From: Bacteroidales bacterium UBA6360
Lineage (GTDB): Bacteria; Bacteroidota; Bacteroidia; Bacteroidales; UBA932
DNA length: 11,014 nt
Reading direction: 5' to 3'
Assembly (NCBI GenBank): GCA_002440085.1
Contig: DJRM01000113.1
Span: 1-11,014 of the forward strand
Each line of letters begins with the position of its first letter. Position 1 is the first letter of the stretch. This document shows, piece by piece, positions 1-6,621 of this stretch. The notes under the pieces were generated by a model. It ran no database searches and was not told where the DNA came from. It saw nothing but the letters and a program-made list of their open reading frames with translations. The translations under genes were made by a program, and so were the position numbers.

Positions 1-2
1 AA

Positions 3-130
3 TTTTTAACGAAGTATTGTATGCTACATCTGTGGAAAAACCGGGAGTCGATTGAAATTTCGGAGTCTTTCCATTCATATCTGATGACATCCGTGCGCAA
101 CCGCTGCCTCAACAGGCTCAGGAAAACTGA
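3..130 (+). pseudogene. ECF sigma factor remnant (part of region 2 only)
   Basis: Reading the frame that contains the ATG at 21 gives LHLWKNRESIEISESF followed by SYLMTSVRNRCLNRLRK. This is very close to the conserved stretch of Bacteroidota ECF sigma factors (pattern LWxNRxxLxI...SLxxYLxTSVRNxCLNxLRK), which in these bacteria often control polysaccharide utilization loci. The usual preceding QEVF can be seen in another frame at about 11-19 (E-V-L-Y), so a one-base slip probably lies near 20. The frame stays open to a TGA at 168-170, but the resemblance ends near 128, where a different gene remnant begins. Region 4, the -35-binding half, is absent from the window. Upstream sequence is cut off, so the N-terminal part may exist outside. 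I judge it non-functional. The family assignment is by eye. Confidence 0.72.
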
Positions 131-256
131 TTTGTACTGTCCTACACAAGTTTCAGCTACGGCCCTGTGAATATGTCCTCCGACAAGATGTCTCCCGATG
201 GCAAGGTCGTCGCGAGTGTCGTAGTGAAAATCCGTCGAGACAGTCTCGAAGAAGTG
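131..256 (+). pseudogene. Glycoside hydrolase family 3 C-terminal (fibronectin III-like) remnant
   Basis: The frame starting at 131 reads VLSYTSFSYGPVNMSSDKM, then SPDGKVVASVVVK, and a few codons later EEV. GH3 beta-glucosidase/xylosidase-type enzymes of Bacteroidota carry FGLSYTTFxYG, then an SxxxMxxDGxxxVxVxVxNTG strand and GEEVVQLY at the start of their C-terminal Fn3-like domain, so the order and spacing fit. It is degenerate: the Gly of FGLSY is Val, NTG is lost, and the motif QLY is missing after EEV. An in-frame TGA sits immediately upstream (128-130), and the frame closes at the TAG at 302-304. The catalytic domains are entirely absent. It overlaps in another frame the tail of the ECF sigma remnant, so the join lies at about 126-137. 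It is a broken piece, not an expressed enzyme. Confidence 0.68.
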
Positions 257-306
257 AGTATATGTCATGAAAAACTTCGTTTTATTTGTATAAGACATTC
301 ATAGCA

Positions 307-1749
307 ATGAACATTCAGAAGTTTTTGTGCATAATCGCAGCGATAGCCGTCGGGACAGCCGTTTCCTGGTCCAAGGTCGTTCCTGCGCCGATATTTTCGG
401 ACAATATGGTGCTGCAGCAACATAGCGAGGCGGCAATATGGGGCGAGGCCACGCCGGGAAAGAAAGTAAAGATTTCCGTATCGTGGTCAAAGTCAAGGTT
501 TGAGGCGGATGCTGACGAGAGCGGGAAATGGTTCACGAGGATTAGCACGCCAAAGGCCGGAGGTCCCTACAGGATTGTGCTTGACGACGGAGAGCGGACA
601 GTCATCGACAATGTTCTCATCGGAGAAGTCTGGCTGTGCTCCGGGCAGTCCAATATGGAGATGCCGATCAAGGGCTTCAACGGGCAACCGGTGAAGGGTT
701 CTGCGGAAACCATCCTGAACGCGAAGCCGGAAATCCCTGTACGACATTGTTATGTAAAGAGGGAGACCTCACTCACGGTGAGGGACAAGTGTACGGCGGC
801 ATGGGCAGAGAACACCCCGAAAGATGTAGCTGAAGCGAGTGCAGTCGCATATTTCTTCGCATCCAAACTCCACAGTGTCCTCGGAGTGCCTGTCGGCGTC
901 ATCAACGTGTCATGGGGCGGCAGCTGCATCGAAGCTTGGATGAGCAAGAAACTGCTTGACAGGGAGTTCGCCGGAGAGATGGACATGAGGGCATACGAGC
1001 TCGGACGTTGGCCGGAAGGCTTCAGGGGATTTGTCCCGGCCTGTCTCTACAACGCCATGCTTCATCCGCTGGCACCCTATACAGTCAAGGGTTTCATCTG
1101 GTATCAGGGATGCAACAACCGCAACCGCCCGGAGCAGTACAGGAGGCTCCAGCCGGCGTTCGTGAAGATGCTCCGCGAGGAGTGGGGCGACCCAGAACTT
1201 CCGTTCTACTTCACGCAGATTGCCCCGTTCAAGTACGGAGGCACAGAGGACGATCCTCGGACGGGCTATTTCATGTGGGCGCAGGCTCAGACGCTGAAGG
1301 ACATTCCTTACAGCGGGATGGCAACGGCCGTCGATGCCGGCGAGCCAGACTGCATCCACGCCGCGGACAAGACCACGCCAGCCCACAGGCTCGCATATCT
1401 CGCCCTGACAAAGGACTATGGCATTGCCGGCCCGGACGTTGACACTCCCGTCGCAGAGTCGTTCACTTTTGAAGATGGTGAAGCAACCGTGACATTCCGC
1501 TGCGGCCCGCAGGGGCTCTCGCCCATATCCACTGAACTCCCGGGATTTGAACTGTCCGGAGCAGACCATGTGTTCCATCCCGCTACTGCCAAGATCGACG
1601 GCCGCGACTGCAGGATAATTCACGTCAAGTCCGACATGGTGCCGGCTCCTGTAGCAGTACGCTACTGCATGAAAAACTGGTTCGTACCGACGCTCTTCAA
1701 CTGCTGCGGCATCCCGGCCAGCCCGTTCCGCTCGGACGACTGGGACTGA
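307..1749 (+). CDS. Carbohydrate acetylesterase, sialate O-acetylesterase-like (SGNH fold)
   Basis: A 480-residue secreted esterase predicted to remove O-acetyl groups from sugars. Residues 1-22 form a signal peptide (Lys5, then a hydrophobic stretch LCIIAAIAVGTAV). PAPIFSDNMVLQ (27-38) and the following beta-rich part are typical of the N-terminal domain of this family. The nucleophile is Ser115 in GQSNMEM (block I). IGVINVSWGG-like sequence is at 197-205 (VGVINVSWGG), WYQGCNN at 265-271, and the Asp/His end of the triad is probably Asp348 and His351 in EPDCIH. The ATG at 307 is preferred over an in-frame TTG at 286, which would add seven residues ahead of a complete signal peptide. Database names say sialate, but relatives also act on acetylated plant glycans (for example CE20), so the substrate is open. 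It lies 76 bases upstream of the GH2 gene, probably in one operon. Confidence 0.88.
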   Translation: MNIQKFLCIIAAIAVGTAVSWSKVVPAPIFSDNMVLQQHSEAAIWGEATPGKKVKISVSWSKSRFEADADESGKWFTRISTPKAGGPYRIVLDDGERTVIDNVLIGEVWLCSGQSNMEMPIKGFNGQPVKGSAETILNAKPEIPVRHCYVKRETSLTVRDKCTAAWAENTPKDVAEASAVAYFFASKLHSVLGVPVGVINVSWGGSCIEAWMSKKLLDREFAGEMDMRAYELGRWPEGFRGFVPACLYNAMLHPLAPYTVKGFIWYQGCNNRNRPEQYRRLQPAFVKMLREEWGDPELPFYFTQIAPFKYGGTEDDPRTGYFMWAQAQTLKDIPYSGMATAVDAGEPDCIHAADKTTPAHRLAYLALTKDYGIAGPDVDTPVAESFTFEDGEATVTFRCGPQGLSPISTELPGFELSGADHVFHPATAKIDGRDCRIIHVKSDMVPAPVAVRYCMKNWFVPTLFNCCGIPASPFRSDDWD

Positions 1750-1801
1750 CGCCGTCAGATGAATGCCGGCATCTTCCATAAAAGCCAAACAAACACGAAC
1801 A

Positions 1802-1809
1802 TAACTTTA
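1802..1809 (+). promoter_or_regulatory. Possible -7 element (TAACTTTA) before the GH2 gene
   Basis: TAACTTTA differs by one base from the Bacteroidota -7 consensus TAnnTTTG and lies 16 bases before the GH2 start codon. The same five-base lead (CATAACTTT) occurs at the better sppA element near 3446. No TTG is seen at the usual -33 distance. The short distance to the ATG leaves little room for a leader, so cotranscription from the esterase gene is at least as likely. Confidence 0.2.
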
Positions 1810-1825
1810 AAACAATCACATTCTC

Positions 1826-3424
1826 ATGAATTTCATCATCACCCTTCTCGCAGCCGTTTCACTCGGCGGAATCTGGGATTTCAGATTTGAAGAAAACAAG
1901 TCGCTCGAACAAGTGTATGACATTACCTTTGAAGCCAACGACAAGATGTGCGTCCCCGGATGCTGGGACATGATGCCCGACTACTACCTCAAGCGCGGAA
2001 CTGCGCTCTACCGCCGCACTTTCACGGTCGAGAAGGACTTCAAGGATGCCGTGCTGGAGGTCGAGGGGATGGGGCTGCGTGGCAGGTTCGCCATCGACGG
2101 GCGCGATCTCGGGGAATATCCCTACCCCTACGCCAAGTTGGAGATTTCGGTCGGAAAACTGAGCAAGGGCGAGCACGAGATTGTTGCCGCCCTTGACAAC
2201 CGCTTCGACAAGGAGAAGATGAAGCTCGCACGACCGTTCTACGATTTTTATTTCTTCGGAGGGTTCTACCGAGGCGTGAAAATCGTCGAGAAGGAGCCCA
2301 AGATTTTTGTCCGCACGCTGGACTACAGGACAGGACTGATTGAGGTCGAGATTGAAGGCGGACGAAAATTCCAGAAAACTCTGAAGGACTTCAAACTATG
2401 GAGTCCCGAGGAACCGAACATGACCACGATTGAGGTCGAGGGCAGGAAGGTCCGCTTCGGTGTAAGACAGATTGAGGCGCGGGACAGAAAACTTTGGCTC
2501 AACGGTAAGGAACTGTTCCTCAAGGGTGTGAACCGCCACGACCAGAGCCCGCTCGGAGGAGCGACGGTGTCCGAGACCGAGTGGGTTCAGGATCTTCAGC
2601 ACCTCAAGGATCTCGGAGGCAACTTCATCCGTGGGGCGCACTACCAGCAGGCCGACCGCTTTCTCGAACTCTGCGACGAGATGGGAGTGCTCGTCTGGGA
2701 GGAGTCTCTCGGCTGGGGCAACGGGCAGGACTACACAAATAGCGTCGGAGACTGCACCGACACGGAGTTCCGCGAGCAGCAGATTCGTCAGACAAGGGAA
2801 ATGGTACGCAGCAGCTTCAACCACCCGAGCGTCATCATCTATGCTTTCCTGAACGAGCCCGGCAGCACCACTAAGGAATGCAAGAGTCTGATTGACGAGC
2901 TGATAGCTACAATTAAGGCGGAGAACTCCGGCAGGTTAGTCACTTTCGCCTGCAACATGGGCGTGAACGACATCTGCAACGAAAACACGGATCTGATAGC
3001 AATCAACAACTACCCCGGTCTGATTCCGTGCTACCCAGGAGAGCCCGCGGCTTTCCGGAAAAAGGTGAACGACAGCTTCGACGAAATCGTGTCTTCGTTC
3101 CGCGAGCGCTACCCGGACAAGCCCATAATGATTTCAGAGACAGGCTGCGGCGCCGTCTATGGCTGGCACGACGAGGCGGCGAGCGTCTCCACGGAGGAGT
3201 TCCAGGTGGAATATCTCACCTACGCCTTCGAGAATTTCTGGAACAACCCGGACATCATAGGCTTCGCCGTGTGGCAGATGAACGACAACCGCACCTACTC
3301 CCGCAACAGCGAGGACCAGCCAGGCAAGCAGTTCATGGGCATGAGCCATGCCGGTCTCTACAACTCCCTCCGCAAGCCGAAGAAATCCGTTGAGACCGTC
3401 CGCCGCTATTTCTCGCTGAAATGA
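1826..3424 (+). CDS. Compact glycoside hydrolase family 2 enzyme (beta-glucuronidase/beta-galactosidase-like)
   Basis: A 532-residue retaining glycosidase. A sugar-binding jelly-roll domain covers about residues 14-155 (GIWDFRF; VPGCWD; ALYRRTF; FYFFGGFYRGV). A short immunoglobulin-like domain follows (about 158-216, ending LWSPEEPN and FGVRQIE). The TIM barrel starts at LNGKELFLKGVNRHD (225-239). The acid/base is Glu344 in AFLNEPG and the nucleophile Glu438 in MISETGC; both are intact, so the enzyme should be active. Typical family members are longer, mainly because their middle domain is about 95 residues. The start at 1826 gives a hydrophobic N-terminus (IITLLAAVSLG) without a basic residue, directly abutting the first domain, so export is uncertain. 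Substrate cannot be fixed between glucuronides, galactosides and mannosides. The esterase immediately upstream suggests a joint role on an acetylated polysaccharide. Confidence 0.9.
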   Translation: MNFIITLLAAVSLGGIWDFRFEENKSLEQVYDITFEANDKMCVPGCWDMMPDYYLKRGTALYRRTFTVEKDFKDAVLEVEGMGLRGRFAIDGRDLGEYPYPYAKLEISVGKLSKGEHEIVAALDNRFDKEKMKLARPFYDFYFFGGFYRGVKIVEKEPKIFVRTLDYRTGLIEVEIEGGRKFQKTLKDFKLWSPEEPNMTTIEVEGRKVRFGVRQIEARDRKLWLNGKELFLKGVNRHDQSPLGGATVSETEWVQDLQHLKDLGGNFIRGAHYQQADRFLELCDEMGVLVWEESLGWGNGQDYTNSVGDCTDTEFREQQIRQTREMVRSSFNHPSVIIYAFLNEPGSTTKECKSLIDELIATIKAENSGRLVTFACNMGVNDICNENTDLIAINNYPGLIPCYPGEPAAFRKKVNDSFDEIVSSFRERYPDKPIMISETGCGAVYGWHDEAASVSTEEFQVEYLTYAFENFWNNPDIIGFAVWQMNDNRTYSRNSEDQPGKQFMGMSHAGLYNSLRKPKKSVETVRRYFSLK

Positions 3425-3447
3425 GCCGAAAATATCCCCATTTTTCA

Positions 3448-3455
3448 TAACTTTG
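3448..3455 (+). promoter_or_regulatory. Probable -7 promoter element (TAACTTTG) for sppA
   Basis: TAACTTTG is an exact match to the Bacteroidota primary-sigma -7 consensus TAnnTTTG. It lies 24 bases after the GH2 stop codon and 137 bases before the sppA ATG, in a noncoding stretch. A matching -33 TTG is not visible at the usual 19-21 base spacing, which lowers confidence. If used, transcription would start near 3460-3465 and leave a leader of about 130 bases that contains both inverted repeats (3459-3471 and 3491-3507). Confidence 0.42.
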
Positions 3456-3490
3456 CGGATTATTGCATAATTCTGTATCAGATGTTCGGA

Positions 3491-3507
3491 GACATTTGGC
3501 AAATGTC
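3491..3507. promoter_or_regulatory. 17-base perfect palindrome in the sppA leader, operator-like
   Basis: GACATTTG, one central G, then CAAATGTC form a perfect inverted repeat with 8-base arms. It lies about 36 bases downstream of the TAACTTTG element and 85 bases before the sppA start. The A/T-rich symmetrical form and the absence of a following T-run fit a dimeric-protein binding site better than a terminator. A smaller inverted repeat (ATTAT-TGC-ATAAT, 3459-3471) sits at the expected transcription start. No known regulator site is recognised. Confidence 0.35.
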
Positions 3508-3592
3508 AGTTTAGAAACACGAAAAAATAAACTGCATCAGATTTGTCTTTGATTTTCGAGATAAGAACAGAAAGAATAAAACCGTAAAGATT

Positions 3593-5374
3593 ATGAAAGA
3601 TTTTGTAAAAATGCTTCTGGCCGTGGTGGCCGGGCTGCTGATTTTCTCGGTAATCTGGGTGGTGATGATGTTCAGCTTCATCGGCTCCGTCGCCGCGCTG
3701 TCGTCGTCGGACACGCCTGTGATTGCCAAGGAGGGAGTCCTCAACATGGATCTCTCGAACATCGTCCTGAACGAGCAGACAAAGCCGTTCGACTTTAACG
3801 GAGTGTTCTCAACGGGAACGCAGCCGACGAGCATCGGAATGTGGAACGCGGTGCAGGCTGTGAAGATGGCCGCCGCCGACCCTGGAATCAGGTTCATCTA
3901 TCTCCGTCCCGACGGCATTTCGGGAGGAATCGCCGAGATTGAAGAGCTCCGCAAGGCTCTCGCGGACTTCAGGCTCAGCGGAAAGGCAATCGTGGCATTC
4001 ACGGAAAATCCTTCAAACGCGAGCTACTACCTCGCCAGCGTTGCAGACAAGGTCTATGTCACGGGCAGCAAGGGCGGGATGAACACCCTCATCGGACTGT
4101 CCTCGCAGATGTATTTCCTCAAGGATGTGCTCGACAGGCTCGGCGTGAACATGCAGCTCATCCGCCATGGAAAGTACAAGTCCGCCGGAGAGATGTACAT
4201 CAAGAACAAGATTTCTCCCGAGAACTACGAGCAGAATCAGGTGATGATAAGTTCCATCTGGAACAGCTGGGCTTCGCAGATTGCGACTTCGAGGGGAATA
4301 GAGCTGTCGAAGCTTAACGAACTGATTGACAATCTTGAGCTTTGCGAGCCGGAGGATTTCGTGAAATACGGACTCGCCGACGAAGTGCTTACTCGCGAAC
4401 AAAGGGTGGAGAAGCTCTGCACTCTCTATATGACCGAGGACATCAACGACATCAGTTTCATCCCTTTTGAAGATTATGTTGCGGCCAAGACCACAGCGCC
4501 GAAGTTCAGCACGAATCAGATTGCGGTCATCTATGCCGACGGCGACATCGTCGACGGACGTGAGGCGGAGAATGTCGCCGGTGACCGCTTTGCCGAAATC
4601 ATCGCGTCAGTTCGCGAGAATGACATGATAAAGGCCGTCGTTCTCCGCGTCAGCTCTCCGGGCGGAAGCGTTCTCGCCTCCGACAAGATTCGCAAGGAAC
4701 TCCTGCTTCTCAAGGAAAAGAAGCCTCTCATCGCCTCCTACGGCAACTATGCGGCTTCAGGCGGATACTGGATTTCAGCGGGTTGCGACTACATTTTCTC
4801 CGACGCGACGACCCTCACCGGCTCAATCGGCGTGTTCAGCCTCATCCCCGACTTCGGCAAGACCGTCAAGGAGCTCGCCCACGTGAACGTGACATCCATC
4901 AGCTCCAACAAGCACAGCGACATGTACTCCGGAATGCGCGCGCTCGACAAGGACGAGATTGCCTACCAGCAGAAGAGCGTGGAGCACATCTACGACGAGT
5001 TCACGGGCATCGTGGCCGAGGGACGTGACCTGCGCAAGACCTATGTGGATTCCATCGCGCAGGGCCGCGTGTGGACAGGGGCCGACGCACTCAAGATCGG
5101 GCTCGTGGATGAAATCGGAGGTCTTGAGTCAGCGCTTCTCAAGGCGGCGAACACGGTCGACGGCAGCACAACCCTCGATAATTTCTACATAGCCTCCTAC
5201 CCGGCAGCCCAGACCACCTGGGAAGCTCTCCTCGCCGCCTTCCAGGGCCAGAGCACACCGGTAATCTTTGCCGGCACTCCGCTCGAAGCCGTTGAGAAGG
5301 CCTTCCGCAACGTCTCCTCAACCCAGTCCGGCAAGGCCTACGCCCGCATGGAGAATGAGTATGTGATAAGATAG
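3593..5374 (+). CDS. sppA: Signal peptide peptidase SppA, 67K type
   Basis: A 593-residue membrane-anchored serine protease that digests cleaved signal peptides in the membrane from the periplasmic side. An N-terminal transmembrane anchor spans about residues 8-31. Two S49 peptidase repeats follow, about 110-270 and 335-500. The general base is Lys196 in GKYKSAGE, in the first repeat; the nucleophile is Ser389 in AASGGYW, in the second. This matches the split Lys/Ser dyad of Escherichia coli SppA (Lys209, Ser409). Conserved VLRVSSPGGS (350-359) and LTGSIGVF (408-415) are present. Length is normal for the long form. The gene has its own probable promoter and a strong terminator, so it is likely transcribed alone. 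In many Bacteroides genomes sppA is followed by lpxK; here a terminator and an Rpn-like gene follow instead. Confidence 0.96.
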   Translation: MKDFVKMLLAVVAGLLIFSVIWVVMMFSFIGSVAALSSSDTPVIAKEGVLNMDLSNIVLNEQTKPFDFNGVFSTGTQPTSIGMWNAVQAVKMAAADPGIRFIYLRPDGISGGIAEIEELRKALADFRLSGKAIVAFTENPSNASYYLASVADKVYVTGSKGGMNTLIGLSSQMYFLKDVLDRLGVNMQLIRHGKYKSAGEMYIKNKISPENYEQNQVMISSIWNSWASQIATSRGIELSKLNELIDNLELCEPEDFVKYGLADEVLTREQRVEKLCTLYMTEDINDISFIPFEDYVAAKTTAPKFSTNQIAVIYADGDIVDGREAENVAGDRFAEIIASVRENDMIKAVVLRVSSPGGSVLASDKIRKELLLLKEKKPLIASYGNYAASGGYWISAGCDYIFSDATTLTGSIGVFSLIPDFGKTVKELAHVNVTSISSNKHSDMYSGMRALDKDEIAYQQKSVEHIYDEFTGIVAEGRDLRKTYVDSIAQGRVWTGADALKIGLVDEIGGLESALLKAANTVDGSTTLDNFYIASYPAAQTTWEALLAAFQGQSTPVIFAGTPLEAVEKAFRNVSSTQSGKAYARMENEYVIR

Positions 5375-5388
5375 AACACACTGTCTTT

Positions 5389-5440
5389 AAATCAAAAAAG
5401 GCTCGCCGGTGGTTTCCCGCCCGCGAGCCTTTTTTGATTT
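5389..5440. terminator. Strong, probably bidirectional intrinsic terminator after sppA
   Basis: A perfect 18-base inverted repeat: AAATCAAAAAAGGCTCGC at 5389-5406 and GCGAGCCTTTTTTGATTT at 5423-5440, separated by a 16-base loop. The GC-rich core GGCTCGC/GCGAGCC is flanked by an A-tract on the left and a T-tract on the right, so it has the intrinsic-terminator form on both strands. It starts 14 bases after the sppA stop codon (TAG, 5372-5374). Confidence 0.92.
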
Positions 5441-5604
5441 ATACCCCGAGAAATCCAAGTCCCGACATCAACAATATACATCGTTTCACATTCGACAGAC
5501 ATTCTTCACCACATTTTTCTTTTTTTGTATTTTATTTTTCTCTTTTTGAGGCTCCATCAAGATTTTTTCATATATGTTCGCTGCTCATTTTAATTATTTG
5601 TATC

Positions 5605-6600
5605 ATGAGCGAATCATCAAACAACATTTCCGAGAAAGGCGTTTTCGTAGATCTCACCTACGATGCCGGATTCAAGGCCGTCTTTGCAGACGAAGCCAAC
5701 AAGCACCTCCTAATCAGACTTCTGAACTGCGTGCTGCCAACTGAAGCAAAAGTCAAGGACATTAAAAGATACCTTGACAGAGAACAGGGAAGAGATACGC
5801 CAACAGGAAAACAGACACAGTTGGACATTATCTGCGAAGGAGTCTTCGGAGAAAGATTCCTCGTAGAGGTCCAAAGAAGCTACGAGGCAGCATTTTTCCA
5901 ACGCTGTGTCTATTACGCTTCCGGAGCATATCACATAAGCCTAAAAGAAACGGAAAAATACACTGCACTCCGGCCTGTCTATTCAGTAGGATTCCTTAAC
6001 TACAGACTGTCACACGAAAATGATGAGTTATGGAATACGGACAACCTCATCTCACACTATATTTTTTCAGAAAAAAGAACCGGTGAGATTGCACCGTCAA
6101 CAATTTCTGTTACCTTTGTGGAACTAGAAAGGTTTACAAAGAGCGAGAAATCTTGCAAAAGTGAATTGGACTGGCTGCTTTATGTGTTCCGCCACAGTTC
6201 TTCTCTGATGGAGATACCGACAGAAATACGTCGCAGACCATTCTTCAATAAACTATTGGAAGCCTGCAGAATAGCCGCCTTCTCAGAAGACAAGAAACTA
6301 AACTACGAACGGAGTATGATGCTTGAACGTGACATAATTGCGCAACGAGAATATGCGCAGGAAACAGGATATACAGAAGGCCTGGAGAAAGGTATCAAAG
6401 AGGGTCTAGAGAAGGGTATTAAAGAAGGCATGGAAAAAGGCATGGAAAAAGGCATGGAAAAAGGCATGGAAAAAGGCATGGAAAAAGGCATGGAAAAAGC
6501 CGGCATTGAACATGCCAAGAAATTGCTGAAAGCCGGTGTCTCACCGGAGATAATTGCAAGCTGCATAGGACTCGGAATTGATAAAGTAAAGTCGCTGTAG
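5605..6600 (+). CDS. Rpn-like PD-(D/E)XK nuclease / transposase-family protein
   Basis: A 331-residue member of the PD-(D/E)XK nuclease family transposase group, related to the recombination-promoting nucleases (RpnA-E) of Escherichia coli. DLTYDAGFKAVF (16-27) is the typical N-terminal motif. The nuclease core shows Asp74 in QLDIIC and Glu88-Val-Gln90 in FLVEVQR; both acidic residues are present, so DNA cleavage is plausible. The C-terminal tail (from about residue 259) is a run of ten GxxE/GxEK four-residue units. After them comes AGIEHAKKLLKAGVSPEIIASCIGL, a helical tail typical of this group (written here for residues 299-323 as AGIEHAKK...IIASCIGL). The ATG at 5605 is chosen because the domain begins right after it; an in-frame extension to a TTG at 5434 would start inside the terminator. 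The gene is visibly A/T-richer than its neighbours, suggesting transfer. No inverted repeats typical of an insertion sequence flank it. Confidence 0.85.
   Translation: MSESSNNISEKGVFVDLTYDAGFKAVFADEANKHLLIRLLNCVLPTEAKVKDIKRYLDREQGRDTPTGKQTQLDIICEGVFGERFLVEVQRSYEAAFFQRCVYYASGAYHISLKETEKYTALRPVYSVGFLNYRLSHENDELWNTDNLISHYIFSEKRTGEIAPSTISVTFVELERFTKSEKSCKSELDWLLYVFRHSSSLMEIPTEIRRRPFFNKLLEACRIAAFSEDKKLNYERSMMLERDIIAQREYAQETGYTEGLEKGIKEGLEKGIKEGMEKGMEKGMEKGMEKGMEKGMEKAGIEHAKKLLKAGVSPEIIASCIGLGIDKVKSL
6379..6498 (+). repeat. In-frame 12-base tandem repeat array (six identical + four diverged units)
   Basis: Six perfect copies of GGCATGGAAAAA occupy 6427-6498, each encoding Gly-Met-Glu-Lys. Four diverged 12-base units precede them (6379-6426), encoding GLEK, GIKE, GLEK and GIKE. 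All units are in frame with the nuclease gene, so gain or loss of a copy would lengthen or shorten the protein by four residues without breaking it. The identity of the six copies, against the divergence of the other four, indicates recent expansion or homogenization by slippage. Confidence 0.97.
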
Positions 6601-6621
6601 GAGTACAAGTCAACGCGAAGG

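Noticed and set aside
267..293. A tiny ORF, MKNFVLFV, just before the esterase gene
   Set aside because: It looks like the start of a signal peptide but stops after eight codons in a different frame. The esterase has a complete signal peptide of its own from 307, so this is probably chance or a relic.
910..1788. A long open frame (292 codons) on the - strand opposite the esterase gene
   Set aside because: It is a mirror of the GC-rich codon pattern of the well-supported + strand gene, and its product has no recognisable motif.
5533..5580. Promoter-like boxes (TATTTTTC at 5533, TATGTTCG at 5573) before the Rpn-like gene
   Set aside because: Each has one mismatch to TAnnTTTG in a strongly A/T-rich stretch and neither has a TTG at the right distance, so I could not choose one.
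5434..5604. N-terminal extension of the Rpn-like protein from a TTG at 5434
   Set aside because: It would begin inside the sppA terminator and adds a low-complexity, Phe/Ser-rich stretch not typical of the family. The ATG at 5605 sits directly before the conserved domain.
6379..6498. The repeat array as a CRISPR or protein-binding iteron array
   Set aside because: The units are contiguous without spacers, in frame with a gene, and encode the GxxE linker repeat known for this protein group.
6533..6547. Hairpin CCGGTG-TCT-CACCGG near the end of the Rpn-like gene, as a terminator for tex
   Set aside because: The stem is only six pairs, lies inside coding sequence, and is not followed by a real T-run on the - strand.
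6303..6608. A repetitive - strand frame encoding MPFSMPFS repeats
   Set aside because: It is the reverse complement of the 12-base repeat array in the Rpn-like gene and has no independent support.
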